This document shows positions 42,707-52,077 of a stretch of DNA of 64,000 bases, piece by piece. The notes under the pieces are model-generated. The model saw only the letters and a list, made by a program, of their open reading frames with translations, was not told the origin of the DNA and did not search any database. Numbering within the stretch: position 1 is the stretch's first letter; each line of letters begins with the position of its first letter. Source of the DNA: Methylobacterium sp. J-088 (GTDB taxonomy: Bacteria > Pseudomonadota > Alphaproteobacteria > Rhizobiales > Beijerinckiaceae); assembly GCF_022829295.1 (NCBI RefSeq), contig NZ_JAKSYH010000114.1, forward strand, positions 1 through 64,000. Direction: 5' to 3'. A program made the position numbers and the translations under genes.

Positions 42707-43270
42707 TCAGACGGTGAGGCCGCGATAGATGTCGCGCACCGGCACGCTGCCATCAAGCTCCGGCAGCGTCACGGTACCATCGGGCCCGAGCGCCGTGACG
42801 CCCCAATCCTCACCCGCCCGCCGCCAGACCTCGATCCGGATCTCGTCGGAATAGACGATCAGCAGGACCTTGAGGCTCGGCACCGTCCGGTAGAAGTCGA
42901 TCTTGCGACCGCGGTCCAGGCTCATGGTCGAGGGCGAGAGCACCTCGGCGACGAGGAGCGGATCCGTGGCATAGCCGTCCGGCAGGGGCGGCCCGCAGCG
43001 CACCACCACGTCGGGGATCGGCGCGAAATCGTCCATCGCGGCGCTGAGGATCGCCAGATTCGGCACGGCGCGGCAGCCCCGTGGCTCAGCCAATGCATCG
43101 AGGCGTCCCGCGAGGTTCATGACGATGCGCTGATGCCGTTCCCGCGGCGGCGCCATCAGCACCGGTTCGCCGTCGAGCAGTTCCCAGCGCTCCGCGTCCG
43201 GGCGGGCCTCCGCCCAGAGCCGGAACGCCGCCACGTCCATCCCCACGTCACGCTTAACGGCCAGAGACAT
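42707..43270 (-). CDS. Uma2 family endonuclease-like protein, copy 1
   Basis: A 187-residue PD-(D/E)XK-fold protein. WELLDGEPVLMAPPRERHQR is the Uma2 opening, and IPDVVVRCGP and LLVAEVLSPSTMSLDRGRK carry the putative metal-binding aspartate and glutamate and the nearby lysine. Uma2 proteins are very common in cyanobacteria and actinobacteria and are annotated as restriction-like nucleases, but their activity has rarely been tested. It is about 60% identical by eye to the next gene. Confidence 0.85.
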   Translation of the reverse strand: MSLAVKRDVGMDVAAFRLWAEARPDAERWELLDGEPVLMAPPRERHQRIVMNLAGRLDALAEPRGCRAVPNLAILSAAMDDFAPIPDVVVRCGPPLPDGYATDPLLVAEVLSPSTMSLDRGRKIDFYRTVPSLKVLLIVYSDEIRIEVWRRAGEDWGVTALGPDGTVTLPELDGSVPVRDIYRGLTV

Positions 43271-43330
43271 CGCCGACCTCCGATCCCGGGCGAGGTTAGC
43301 ACCGGCGCGCCGACGCGCGCCAGCGCCGGT

Positions 43331-43891
43331 TCAAAAGGTCACGCGGTCGTAGATCTCGGTCACCGGCAGGGCACCACCCAGTTCCGGCAGGTCCACGACA
43401 TCCTTCGATCCGGCCGCCCGCATGGACCAGTCGGCATCGCGGCGCCAGACCTCGATCCGGGGCTCGTTCTGGTAGACGATCAGCAGCGACTGGAGGCTCG
43501 GCACGGTGGCGTAGAAGGCGAGCTTGCGCCCCCGGTCGTTGGTCATGGTGCCGGGCGAGAGAACCTCGACGATCACCAGGGGATCGTCGACGAAGCCGGT
43601 GGGCGGCATCGGCCCGCAATGGACCACGACATCCGGGTAGGGCGCGTAATCGTCCATGGCCGCGCTGAGGATCGCCAGACCCGGATAGGCGCCGCAGCCG
43701 CGCGGTTCGGCCAATGAATCGAGACGCTTGACGAGGTTCGTGACGATGCGCTGGTGCCGCGCGCTCGGGGGCGCCATCAGCACCGGCTCGCCGTCGAGCA
43801 GCTCCCAGCGCTCCTCATCCGGGCGGGGCTCCACCCAGCGCCTGTATTCGGCGACGTTCATGCGCGTGTCGCGCTTCACAGCCAGTGCCAT
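43331..43891 (-). CDS. Uma2 family endonuclease-like protein, copy 2
   Basis: A 186-residue PD-(D/E)XK protein starting at the ATG at 43889-43891 (MALAVKRDTRMNVAEYRRW). The same signatures are seen as in copy 1: RWELLDGEPVLMAPPSARHQ, YPDVVVHCGP and LVIVEVLSPGTMTNDRGRK. An upstream ATG at 43922-43924 would add 11 poorly conserved residues. The two copies lie head to tail 60 bases apart and arose by duplication. No methylase gene is near, which argues against a classical restriction system. Confidence 0.85.
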   Translation of the reverse strand: MALAVKRDTRMNVAEYRRWVEPRPDEERWELLDGEPVLMAPPSARHQRIVTNLVKRLDSLAEPRGCGAYPGLAILSAAMDDYAPYPDVVVHCGPMPPTGFVDDPLVIVEVLSPGTMTNDRGRKLAFYATVPSLQSLLIVYQNEPRIEVWRRDADWSMRAAGSKDVVDLPELGGALPVTEIYDRVTF

Positions 43892-43948
43892 GATGGCCTC
43901 CGATCGCGACTCGGAGCTTAGCACGGGCCGGGTCCCGCGACGACGGAC

Positions 43949-45166
43949 TCAGTCGGCGCCGCCTCGCGCGTGCGTCGCGCCGGCCGTGAGGAAGCGCTGG
44001 GGATCGACCGGCACGCCGTCGATGCGGGTCTCGTAGTGCAGGTGCGCCCCGGTGGAGCGCCCGGTCGAACCCACGGAGCCGACCGTATCGCCCGCGGCGA
44101 CGCGCTGCCCGGGATAGACCGCAATGTGGGCGAGATGGCCGAACCGGGTGGTCAGGCCGTTCCCGTGGTCGATCTCCACCATGTTGCCGTAGCCGCCCGC
44201 GGCCTCGGCGGCGATCACCCGGCCGGCGGCGGTCGCACGGGCGGGCTCGCCGTATTCGGCCTTGAGGTCGAGTCCGGTGTGGAGCGCGAGGCCGCGGGTG
44301 AACGGGTCGAGCCGGGTTCCGAACGGGCTCGACACGAGGGCCTCGCCCCGGATCGGCCGGCCGAGCGGCAGTCCGGCAGCTTTCCGGCGCAGGCGCTCGC
44401 TTTCCGTCTGAGCCCGACGGGCCAGCGCGAGGCCGGCCTCGAAGCCGGCGCCGTCCAGGACGCGGCTGTCGAGGGGGACCAGCGGGCCGCCAACCCCGGC
44501 GGACGGCGCGTCAAAGCGTCCGGGATCGAGGCCGGTCCGGCGGATCAGGCCACGCAGCCGCCGGACTTCCTCGCCGGCCCGCGCGGCCAGGCCGGCAAGG
44601 CGCTCGCCCTGAGCCGCCTGCAGGCCCTCGAGGCGGGCCTCCAGCCGGATCAGCCCGGTCTCGACCTCGATGTCGCTCCGGCGCGGCAGGGCGCGGGCGG
44701 GCTCGGCCCCATCATCGGAGCGCAGGTTCGGCTCATCGTCGACCGGCGCGAGGCCCGCGCCGGGGCGTGGGGACAGCGTGCCGGTGGTGGTCGGGTCGGG
44801 GGGCGTCTGCCGCGCGAGGCCGGCCAGGGCGGCGGCACGCCGCTCCAACTCGGCCTGCCGCTCCAGCGCCGCCGTGACGCGGTCTGCCAGCCCGGCCTCG
44901 GTGCCGGCCCGGTCGCGCCCGTCGCGGTCGAGGCGGTCGCGCAGTTCGGCAAGCTGCACCTCGTAGGCGTCGCGCATCGCCGCCTGCCGGGCCACGAAAC
45001 CGGCCAGCACCTCATCGTGGAAGACGATCAGATAGGTCGCGCCCAGCGCCCAGAGCAGCGCGAGCGCGAGCCCCCCGGCGAGCCACGGCGCGGCCCGGCG
45101 CGGAGTGGAGGGCGAAGAGATCTTCAAACGATGCATCGGGACGGCCCCGCGAGAGCCGTCATTCAA
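43949..45166 (-). CDS. M23 family metallopeptidase with coiled coil (envelope peptidoglycan hydrolase)
   Basis: A 405-residue protein with one transmembrane segment (about residues 28-50), then about 200 periplasmic residues rich in predicted coiled coil (ELRDRLDRDGRDRAG.., ERQAELERRAAAL). A C-terminal LytM/M23 domain follows: LALHTGLDLKAEYGEP (HxxxD zinc ligands), NGLTTRFGHLAHIAVYPGQ and STGAHLHYETR (HxH). All zinc ligands are present, so it should be an active endopeptidase. It is divergent in position but same-strand with bcp, 55 bases apart. Confidence 0.92.
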   Translation of the reverse strand: MNDGSRGAVPMHRLKISSPSTPRRAAPWLAGGLALALLWALGATYLIVFHDEVLAGFVARQAAMRDAYEVQLAELRDRLDRDGRDRAGTEAGLADRVTAALERQAELERRAAALAGLARQTPPDPTTTGTLSPRPGAGLAPVDDEPNLRSDDGAEPARALPRRSDIEVETGLIRLEARLEGLQAAQGERLAGLAARAGEEVRRLRGLIRRTGLDPGRFDAPSAGVGGPLVPLDSRVLDGAGFEAGLALARRAQTESERLRRKAAGLPLGRPIRGEALVSSPFGTRLDPFTRGLALHTGLDLKAEYGEPARATAAGRVIAAEAAGGYGNMVEIDHGNGLTTRFGHLAHIAVYPGQRVAAGDTVGSVGSTGRSTGAHLHYETRIDGVPVDPQRFLTAGATHARGGAD

Positions 45167-45221
45167 GACTGGGTAAGGTTAAGGATCCGTCGAGACCAAT
45201 ATCGGTCCGCCGAAACTTTCC

Positions 45222-45689
45222 TCAGGGAAGCGCCCGGGCGGCCTCCAGCACCGCCTCGGCGTGGCCCGGCACCTTCACCTTCGGCCAGACCTTGGCGATC
45301 CGGCCTTCGCGATCGACCAGCACGGTGGTGCGCTCGACGCCCATGTATGTGCGCCCGTACATGCTCTTCTCGACCCAGACCCCGTAGGCTTCGAGCGCGC
45401 CCTTGTCCTCGTCGGAGGCGAGCGGAAAGGCGAGCCCGTACTTGCCGCAGAACTTGTCGTGGCTCTTCACCGGGTCCGGCGACAGACCGACGATCTTCGC
45501 GTCGGCCGCCGCGAAATCCGGCAGCAGGCGGTTGAAGTCCTGCGCCTCCAGGGTGCAACCGCTCGTGTCGTCCTTCGGGTAGAAGTAGAGCACGACTTTG
45601 TGACCCTTGAGCGCAGCCAGCGCAATGCGGCCTCCCGCAGAGGCGGGCAGGTCGAAATCCGGGGCCGGATCGCCCTCTGACAGCGGCAT
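45222..45689 (-). CDS. bcp: thioredoxin-dependent peroxiredoxin (BCP/PrxQ type)
   Basis: A 155-residue cytoplasmic peroxidase that reduces hydrogen peroxide and organic peroxides. YFYPKDDTSGCTLEAQDF holds the peroxidatic Cys45. The usual near resolving cysteine at +5 is Gln50, but Cys81 in HDKFCGKYGL fits the alternative helix-3 resolving position known in this subfamily. FPLASDEDKG and ERTTVLVDREG are further family motifs. It is encoded divergently from the large AsmA-like gene. Confidence 0.93.
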   Translation of the reverse strand: MPLSEGDPAPDFDLPASAGGRIALAALKGHKVVLYFYPKDDTSGCTLEAQDFNRLLPDFAAADAKIVGLSPDPVKSHDKFCGKYGLAFPLASDEDKGALEAYGVWVEKSMYGRTYMGVERTTVLVDREGRIAKVWPKVKVPGHAEAVLEAARALP

Positions 45690-45872
45690 CGTGCCTTCCT
45701 TTCGGCCGAATGATGATGTGCAACCGATCTCGTGCCCGGCAACACGCTAGCGCGCCGCGCACACCTGAGCCAAAACCGGAGTCGCGGCCGCTGTAAAGCG
45801 CAGGCGCGCTTCGATCCACCGGCCGCGAAGCCTGCGGGCTCCGCGGGCAGAGTCCCCGGAACAAGGGTCCCG

Positions 45873-48800
45873 ATGGCGGACGAGACGACGTCGGCAGGCA
45901 ACCCCCGGGGGAGGGCACGGCGCGTGGGAGGCGCCTGCCTCGTGACCGCGCTCGCCCTGGTGCTGGTCCTCGGCGCCGGGATCGGCCTCGTGGCCCTGCG
46001 CCTGTCGAACGGGCCGCTGCAGATCGACGGCCTGTCGCGTCGCGTCGCCGCCGCCGTGGCCGAGCGGATCGGCCCCGGCTGGAGCATCGGCATCCGCGGC
46101 AGCAGCCTCGAACTCGACCGCGAGAATGCCCTGAGCCTGCGCTTCTCCGGGCTCGACATCCGCAATCCGCAGGGCGACCTCGTGGTCCGTGCGCCCCTGG
46201 CGCTCGTCAGCCTCGACCTCTGGGGGCTGCTCCGGCTCAACCTGCAGCCACGCTCCATCGAGTTCCGCGAGACGCAGACCACCGCGCTGCTGCACCGCGA
46301 CGGCTCCATCGCGTTCGCGGCCTCGGAGGCCAACCACCCGGTCGACATCCAGCCGCACACGCCGCCGAGCGTGGATGCGGTGCGCGGCAGTGTCTCGCCA
46401 TTGTCGGCGGGCATCGCGTCGATCTTCGGCATCGTGCTCGATCCGAGCGGCGTGGTGGGCGCCCTCGACCGGGCCCGGATCACCGATGCGCGCCTGCGCT
46501 TGATCGACGAGGACGGCCGCGAGCGTGCGGTCTTCGCCCGGGTCAACGGGTTGTTCGGGCGCGATTCGGCGAACGGATCGCGCACCTTCGAATTGCGGCT
46601 CGACGGGCCACACGGCGAGTGGCGGTTCGGTGGCTCCCTGCGCGACGGCGGGGAGGGGCAGGACCGCTCGGGCATCATCACCCTCGACGATCTGCCGGTG
46701 ACCGATCTGCTGCTGCTCTCGGGCCAGTCGGGCCTGCCGCTGACCACCGATCTCAAGGTCTCGGCCCGGGCCGACGTGAAACTGGCGGCCGGGCGCATCC
46801 AGGCGATGACCGCCCGGGTCCATACCGGCGACGGCACCGTCCTGATCGAGGAGAAGGACTTCAACCCCGTCACGGTCGAGAGCCTCGACGCGAATCTGGA
46901 CTGGGACGAGGCCGGCCGCGTCATGGCGCTGACCGGCCTGGACTATCGCGGAGCCGGCAACGCCGTACACCTGACCGGCGCCTGGAAGGGCAGCCCGGCG
47001 GATGCGGCGACGGACTGGACGGCGACGCTTGCGGGCCGGGACGCCACTTTGCGCGGGGCGACGCCGCAGGACGCGCCGGTGAAGATCGACGCCCTGGACG
47101 TGAAGCTCTCCGGCCGGGACGGCGGCATCGCCATCGACGCGCTGAACCTGTCCGCCCCGGGGATGAGCGGGACGATTACCGGGACGATCGGCACCGCGGC
47201 CGACGATGGCGGCCTCAACCTCCACATCACCGCCCATGACGGCGACGTCCGCACGGGCCTGCGTCTCTGGCCGGAGCACATCGCGCCCCCGGCCCGGACC
47301 TATCTCGTGGACCAGCTGCGGCGCGGCCGCGTCGAGGCGGTGGACATCCGGGTGACGATGTCCGGCACCGTGCTGGCCGCCGCGACCCGGGGCGATCCGG
47401 CCCCGGACGACGCGGTCCATATCGACTTCCACGTTTCCGACGCGGCCCTCGACGTCACGGCAGACGCGCCCCCCGTCACCAAGGGCAACGCCTTCGGGAC
47501 CATCACCGGGCGCTCCACCACGGTGCGCAACGTGACCGCCGAAATCCGCGGGCCAGACGGCCGTGGCCTCGCAATCTCGGATGGCAGCTTCGTCATCCCC
47601 CAGCTCACCCCGGACCGGGTGGTGGCGCAGATCGGCATGCGGCTCTCCGGTGGGGCGGACGGCATGGCCTCCGTGCTGCAGGCCAAGCTGTTCAAGAGCC
47701 TGATGAGCGTCGATCTCGACCCCGCCACGATCAAGGGCAGCGCCGACCTGCGGGTCGATTTCCCCCTCAATCTCAAGCACATCCCCGATCTGCCCGACCT
47801 GCCCGTGACCCTGACCGGCACGCTGGCCGATCTGTCGGTCGACAAGGTGATGGGCAAGGACCGGCTGGAGGCGGGCAAGTTCTCCCTGTCGTACGACCGC
47901 GGCGCCTTCGTGCTGAAGGGCGACGGCCGGGTCGCGGGCGCCCCGATCTCGGTGGACATGCGCCAGCCGAAGGTGGGACAGCCGGGCGAGGCGGTCATCA
48001 ACCTCGCCCTCGACGACGCGGTGCGGGGCCGGAAGGGCCTGCCGACCGCGCCGCAGCTCACCGGCACGATCCCGGTCCGCGCGGTGGTGCCGATCGGCCG
48101 GCCCGGAACCGGCAAGCCGCCGATCAAGGTCGAGGCCGATCTCGCCAAAGCCGGGATCGACGGGCTGCTCCCGGGCTTCACGAAGCCCGTGGGCAAGCCG
48201 GGACGGCTGACCTTCACCCTCGTGGATGGCGGCCAGGGCCTCGAACTGCGCGACTTCGCCTTCGACGCCGCCCCGGCCTCCGCCCGCGGCACCGTCACGA
48301 TCACCCCTGAGGGCGGCCTGGAGCGGGCGGAGCTGACGAACGTCAAGCTCTCGCCCGGCGACGATCTGCGGGTCGGGCTCGACCGGTCCGGCAACGGCTA
48401 CAAGCTCGTGGTCCGGGGCGCAGTGGTGGATGCGCGACCGTTTCTGAAGTCGCTGGGCGGGCCGGACGGCAAGGGCGGCAAGGAAGCGAACCCGAAGGAT
48501 ATCGACGCCGACATCCAGGTGCCGATCGTCACGGGCTTCAACGACGAGGCGCTGACCGGCGCCAACCTGCGGCTGACGCTGCACGGCAAGACCCTGCGGG
48601 CCGCCACCATCTCCGGACGCTTCCGCGCAGCGCCCTTCGCGGCCTCCGTCACCCGGGGCGAGCGGGGCGTGCCGACGCTGGCGGTGGATACGGCCGATGC
48701 CGGCGCGACCCTGCGCTTCGTCGATGTCTACCGACGGATGCATGGCGGGCGGCTCAATGCCGGGATCGGCCTCAACGACGGCCCGCAGGCGGGGGTCGTG

Positions 48801-49307
48801 CAGATCCGCGACTTCGTCCTGCGCAACGAGCCCGCTTTGTCGAGCATCATCGCGCAGGGTCCGGAGGTGGCCGACACCGATTCCGCCCGCGGCCGCCGGG
48901 TCGCCCCGGGCCGGGCGGCGGGCGATGTCACCTTCGACCGGATGCGCGCCAACTTCGTCCGCACGGGCACCCGAGTCGATTTCAGCGATGCGGCGATCTC
49001 GAACGCCGCCATGGGCTTCACCCTGTCGGGCTGGCTCGATACCGGCCGCGAGCGCACCCTGATCGATGGCACCTTCGTGCCGCTCTACGGGCTGAACAAC
49101 GTCGCTTCGCAATTGCCCCTGCTCGGGCCTCTGCTGGGCGGCGGCCACAACGAGGGTCTGTTCGCGGTCAATTTCCGCGTCTCGGGCAAGCTGGCCTCGC
49201 CGGACGTGAGCGTGAACCCGCTCTCGGCCATCGCGCCGGGCTTCCTGAGGAAGCTGTTCAGCGCCGGGGGCGGGCCGTTCGCGGACGGGATGCCGGTGCC
49301 GCAATAG
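45873..49307 (+). CDS. large AsmA/YhdP-like envelope protein (DUF3971)
   Basis: A 1144-residue protein with one N-terminal membrane anchor (about residues 24-47, ACLVTALALVLVLGAGIGL) and a long periplasmic part dominated by beta-strand repeats (for example IKVEADLAKAGIDG, LTLHGKTLRAATISG). The middle holds the DUF3971 region, and the end shows the AsmA_2-like pattern (GWLDTGRERTLIDGTFVPLY, GGGHNEGLFAVNFRVSGKL). Relatives such as YhdP and TamB form bridges that carry phospholipids between membranes, so that role is plausible. The ATG at 45873 has AAGGG upstream; an earlier in-frame ATG adds residues without clear character. Confidence 0.85.
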   Translation: MADETTSAGNPRGRARRVGGACLVTALALVLVLGAGIGLVALRLSNGPLQIDGLSRRVAAAVAERIGPGWSIGIRGSSLELDRENALSLRFSGLDIRNPQGDLVVRAPLALVSLDLWGLLRLNLQPRSIEFRETQTTALLHRDGSIAFAASEANHPVDIQPHTPPSVDAVRGSVSPLSAGIASIFGIVLDPSGVVGALDRARITDARLRLIDEDGRERAVFARVNGLFGRDSANGSRTFELRLDGPHGEWRFGGSLRDGGEGQDRSGIITLDDLPVTDLLLLSGQSGLPLTTDLKVSARADVKLAAGRIQAMTARVHTGDGTVLIEEKDFNPVTVESLDANLDWDEAGRVMALTGLDYRGAGNAVHLTGAWKGSPADAATDWTATLAGRDATLRGATPQDAPVKIDALDVKLSGRDGGIAIDALNLSAPGMSGTITGTIGTAADDGGLNLHITAHDGDVRTGLRLWPEHIAPPARTYLVDQLRRGRVEAVDIRVTMSGTVLAAATRGDPAPDDAVHIDFHVSDAALDVTADAPPVTKGNAFGTITGRSTTVRNVTAEIRGPDGRGLAISDGSFVIPQLTPDRVVAQIGMRLSGGADGMASVLQAKLFKSLMSVDLDPATIKGSADLRVDFPLNLKHIPDLPDLPVTLTGTLADLSVDKVMGKDRLEAGKFSLSYDRGAFVLKGDGRVAGAPISVDMRQPKVGQPGEAVINLALDDAVRGRKGLPTAPQLTGTIPVRAVVPIGRPGTGKPPIKVEADLAKAGIDGLLPGFTKPVGKPGRLTFTLVDGGQGLELRDFAFDAAPASARGTVTITPEGGLERAELTNVKLSPGDDLRVGLDRSGNGYKLVVRGAVVDARPFLKSLGGPDGKGGKEANPKDIDADIQVPIVTGFNDEALTGANLRLTLHGKTLRAATISGRFRAAPFAASVTRGERGVPTLAVDTADAGATLRFVDVYRRMHGGRLNAGIGLNDGPQAGVVQIRDFVLRNEPALSSIIAQGPEVADTDSARGRRVAPGRAAGDVTFDRMRANFVRTGTRVDFSDAAISNAAMGFTLSGWLDTGRERTLIDGTFVPLYGLNNVASQLPLLGPLLGGGHNEGLFAVNFRVSGKLASPDVSVNPLSAIAPGFLRKLFSAGGGPFADGMPVPQ

Positions 49308-49481
49308 GGCGAGTGCCAAGGGCCGACCCGCTGCGACCTGAGGCGCGGAGGAAAGCCGCGATCACGGCTGGGGCCAGGGCATCGAAGCCGATCACACCGG
49401 CCATGCCGGGGTCCTCCAGGTCGGCGACGCGGACCGCCCGGCCTTAGACCTGGATCGGCTCCTCTGCGAAACCATTCTCCC

Positions 49482-49518
49482 GAAAAACAAAGAGCCCGGC
49501 GCGGCGGCCGCACCGGGC
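49482..49518 (-). terminator. Rho-independent terminator of the ferredoxin reductase gene
   Basis: On the minus strand GCCCGG (49518-49513) pairs with CCGGGC (49499-49494) around a GC-rich inner loop, followed by TCTTTGTTTTTCG. It lies 22 bases after the fpr stop codon. Confidence 0.8.
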
Positions 49519-49539
49519 TTAAAGCCAAGCCCCAAAAAA

Positions 49540-50313
49540 CTACTTCTCGACGAAGGCCTTCTCGATCACGTAGTGGGCCGCCTCGCCGTGGTTGCCCTCC
49601 TCGTAGCCGCGGGAGGTCAGCAACTCGCGGGTGTCGCGGATCATGTCGGGGCTGCCGCAGAGCATGAAGCGGTCGTTCTCGATCGCCATCTCCGGCAGGC
49701 CGATGTCGGAGAAGAGCTTGCCCGAAACCATCAGATCGGTGATCCGGCCGCGGTTGCGGAACGGCTCGCGGGTCACGGTCGGATAGTAGACCAGCTGGTT
49801 CGAGATCATCTCGCCGAGGAATTCGTGCTTCGGCAGGGTCTCGGTGATGGTCTCGCCGTAGGCGAGCTCCTGCACCTGCCGGCAGCCATGGACCAGCACG
49901 ACCTTCTCGAACCGGTCGTAGGTCTCCGGGTCCTTGACGATCGACAGGAACGGCGCCAACCCCGTGCCGGTGCCGAGCAGGTAGAGGTGCCGGCCGGGCA
50001 GCAGGTTGTCGAGCACCAGCGTGCCGGTGGGCTTCTTGCCGACGATGATCGGATCGCCGACCTTGAGATGCTGGAGCTTCGAGGTCAGCGGCCCGTCCTG
50101 GACCTTGATCGAGAAGAACTCCAGTTCCTCCTCGTAATTGGCCGAGACGACCGAATAGGCGCGCAGGAGCGGCCGCCCCTCGACCTCCAGGCCGATCATC
50201 GTGAACTCGCCGTTGCGGAAGCGGAACGCCGGATCGCGGGTCGTGCGGAACGAGAACAGGTTGTCAGTCCAGTGGTGGACCGACAGGACGCGCTCCTCGT
50301 AGAACTTGCTCAT
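49540..50313 (-). CDS. fpr: ferredoxin--NADP+ reductase
   Basis: A 257-residue FAD flavoenzyme that exchanges electrons between NADPH and ferredoxin or flavodoxin. LLRAYSVVSANYEEELEF is the FAD-binding RxYS motif, LYLLGTGTGLAPFLSI the NADP pyrophosphate site, and LCGSPDMIRDT the NADP nicotinamide site. The C-terminus VIEKAFVEK matches bacterial subclass I Fpr. It helps supply reduced ferredoxin and oxidative-stress repair. Single gene with its own terminator. Confidence 0.93.
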   Translation of the reverse strand: MSKFYEERVLSVHHWTDNLFSFRTTRDPAFRFRNGEFTMIGLEVEGRPLLRAYSVVSANYEEELEFFSIKVQDGPLTSKLQHLKVGDPIIVGKKPTGTLVLDNLLPGRHLYLLGTGTGLAPFLSIVKDPETYDRFEKVVLVHGCRQVQELAYGETITETLPKHEFLGEMISNQLVYYPTVTREPFRNRGRITDLMVSGKLFSDIGLPEMAIENDRFMLCGSPDMIRDTRELLTSRGYEEGNHGEAAHYVIEKAFVEK

Positions 50314-50597
50314 CGACGGATCAGTCCTCGAATCCTCTGATGCCCGGTTCGGCAGATCCCCGCCGTCCCACGGGACGGGGGCGGATCCATGCGGCGGTCC
50401 GCCGGGATCCGGATGTCAAACAGACGCGTGCTGCTTCTTTCGCAGTTGCAGCACGCCCGTCAAGGCGCCCTGGGATCACACCCGCCAAAGAAGTGAACGG
50501 CCTGGAATCGTTCGAATATTGAGCGTCTTCGCCGCACGGCCGCAGCCGCGCCCCGGACATGGGAGGGTTGCCGGCCGGCGGTGCCTCGGTGGGGCGC

Positions 50598-51548
50598 TCA
50601 AACGGTGCCGCTGGGCCGGAGCGGCTTGAGGCCCGCCTCGATCTCGGCCCGGCGCGGCTCCAGAAACGGCGGCAGGGCAAGACGCTCGCCCAGAGTCTCC
50701 AGCGGCTCGTCAGCGGTGAAGCCGGGCCCGTCGGTGGCGATCTCGAACAGGATGCCGTTGGGCTCGCGGAAGTAGAGGCTGCGGAAATAGTAGCGGTCGA
50801 CCGGCCCGCTGGTCGGCACGCGGGCGGCCCGCAGCCGGTCGGCCCAGGCGTCGTAATCCGTGTCGGGAATGCGGAAGGCGACGTGATGCACCGCCCCCGC
50901 GCCCTGCCGCGCCGGCGCGGACGGATCGGCCAGGAGCTGAATCTCGGCGGCCGGGCCGCCGGGGCCCATGGCGTAGACCTCGACCGGTCCGTCCTCCGTC
51001 TGAAACGCCCGATCCCGGCGCATGCCCAGCACCTCGGTGAGCACGGCGGCGGTGCGCCCGAGGTCCGGCACGGAGAGCCGGATCGGTCCGAGGCCGCGGA
51101 TCTGGTAGGCGGCCGGCACCGGCGAGCCGGTCCAGGGATGCTCCGGCCCGGTCCCGCCATCATCGACGAGGGCGAGGCGCTGGCCCTCCGGATCCTCGAA
51201 ATCCAGGGTGAGCCGCCCGTCGCGCAAAACAGGCTCGGCCTCCACGATCCCGGCCTCGCGCAGGCGCGCGTGCCACCACGCCACCGCGCCCGCGCCGGGC
51301 ACGCGCAGATGCGTCCGGGTGATGCTGTTCGAGCCCCGCCGCTCCCGGGGCGCCGGCCAGTCGAAAAAGGTAATGTCGGTCCCGGGGCTCGCCAGCCCAT
51401 CCGCGTAGAACAGGTGGTAGGCCGAGACGTCGTCCTGATTCACGGTCTTCTTGACGAGGCGCAGCCCCAGCGTGCCGGTGTAGAACGCGACGTTCTCCGC
51501 CGCGCGGGCGGTCACCGCGGTGAGGTGGTGGATGCCGGTGAGCTGCAT
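50598..51548 (-). CDS. ring-cleaving dioxygenase-like VOC (glyoxalase/MhqO) protein
   Basis: A 316-residue protein with two vicinal-oxygen-chelate modules. [20 protein letters not shown] opens the first and [19 protein letters not shown] the second, each giving a metal histidine, with [14 protein letters not shown] near the end providing the glutamate. The layout matches MhqO/MhqA-type hydroquinone dioxygenases. These detoxify quinols in Bacillus; the substrate here is unknown. The 284 bases up to the fpr start show no gene. Confidence 0.85.
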   Translation of the reverse strand: MQLTGIHHLTAVTARAAENVAFYTGTLGLRLVKKTVNQDDVSAYHLFYADGLASPGTDITFFDWPAPRERRGSNSITRTHLRVPGAGAVAWWHARLREAGIVEAEPVLRDGRLTLDFEDPEGQRLALVDDGGTGPEHPWTGSPVPAAYQIRGLGPIRLSVPDLGRTAAVLTEVLGMRRDRAFQTEDGPVEVYAMGPGGPAAEIQLLADPSAPARQGAGAVHHVAFRIPDTDYDAWADRLRAARVPTSGPVDRYYFRSLYFREPNGILFEIATDGPGFTADEPLETLGERLALPPFLEPRRAEIEAGLKPLRPSGTV

Positions 51549-51679
51549 CTCTTCTCCTTCAGGCCCCCGCTCCGACGCGCACCACGTGGGGATCGGACGA
51601 TGGCATTGCGAGCGTACGCTGGAGATGCGCGAAGCGTAGAGGCTCGTCCTGTGGCTTGATCAACGTACACCCCAAGACC

Positions 51680-51732
51680 GTATCACAGAACGATACATAG
51701 CCCTTGACGAAATGTATCACTTGACGATACAT
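51680..51732. promoter_or_regulatory. paired inverted-repeat operators of higBA
   Basis: GTATC-acagaac-GATAC at 51680-51696 and ATGTATC-acttgac-GATACAT at 51712-51732 are two copies of one palindrome with centres 34 bp apart, about three helical turns. The second overlaps a likely promoter whose -35 element is TTGACG at 51704. HigA-type antitoxins bind such sites to repress their own operon. Confidence 0.75.
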
Positions 51733-51756
51733 CAGACCTGCGGGTGGAGCGATGTC

Positions 51757-52041
51757 GTGGCGATTCAAACCTTTGCGGACGCCGCGACGGAGGCGGTTTT
51801 CCAAGGGCGCCATCCGAAAGGCATACCCTTCGCGATTATCAAGGTGGCACGGCGCAAATTACGCCAGATCCATGCTGCCGTTTCTCTGGATGATCTGAAA
51901 GTGCCGCCGGGCAACAAACTTCATCCCCTGACGCACGACCGTGCCGGGCAACATGCCATTTGGATCAACAACCAGTTCCGGATCTGCCTACGCTGGACCG
52001 AGAGAGGTCCGACCGAGGTCGAGATCGTCGACTATCATTGA
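51757..52041 (+). CDS. higB: HigB-like RelE-superfamily toxin
   Basis: A 94-residue mRNA-cleaving toxin of the HigB/plasmid-maintenance group. IQTFADAATEAVFQGRHPKG opens it as in HigB, ARRKLRQIHAAVSLDDLKVP is the basic helix, and AIWINNQFRICLRWTERGP carries the catalytic strand. The GTG at 51757 with GGAG upstream was chosen since it gives the usual HigB length; the earlier ATG at 51712 lies inside the operator. It stops 36 bases before the antitoxin start, the toxin-first order typical of higBA. Confidence 0.9.
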   Translation: MAIQTFADAATEAVFQGRHPKGIPFAIIKVARRKLRQIHAAVSLDDLKVPPGNKLHPLTHDRAGQHAIWINNQFRICLRWTERGPTEVEIVDYH

Positions 52042-52077
52042 CCGGGGGCGTTGCCCCACTCTGATGTGAGATACCCA

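Noticed and set aside
45747..49319. A 1190-codon minus-strand frame opposite the AsmA-like gene
   Set aside because: Composition is typical of the reverse shadow of a GC-rich gene, with no domain recognised.
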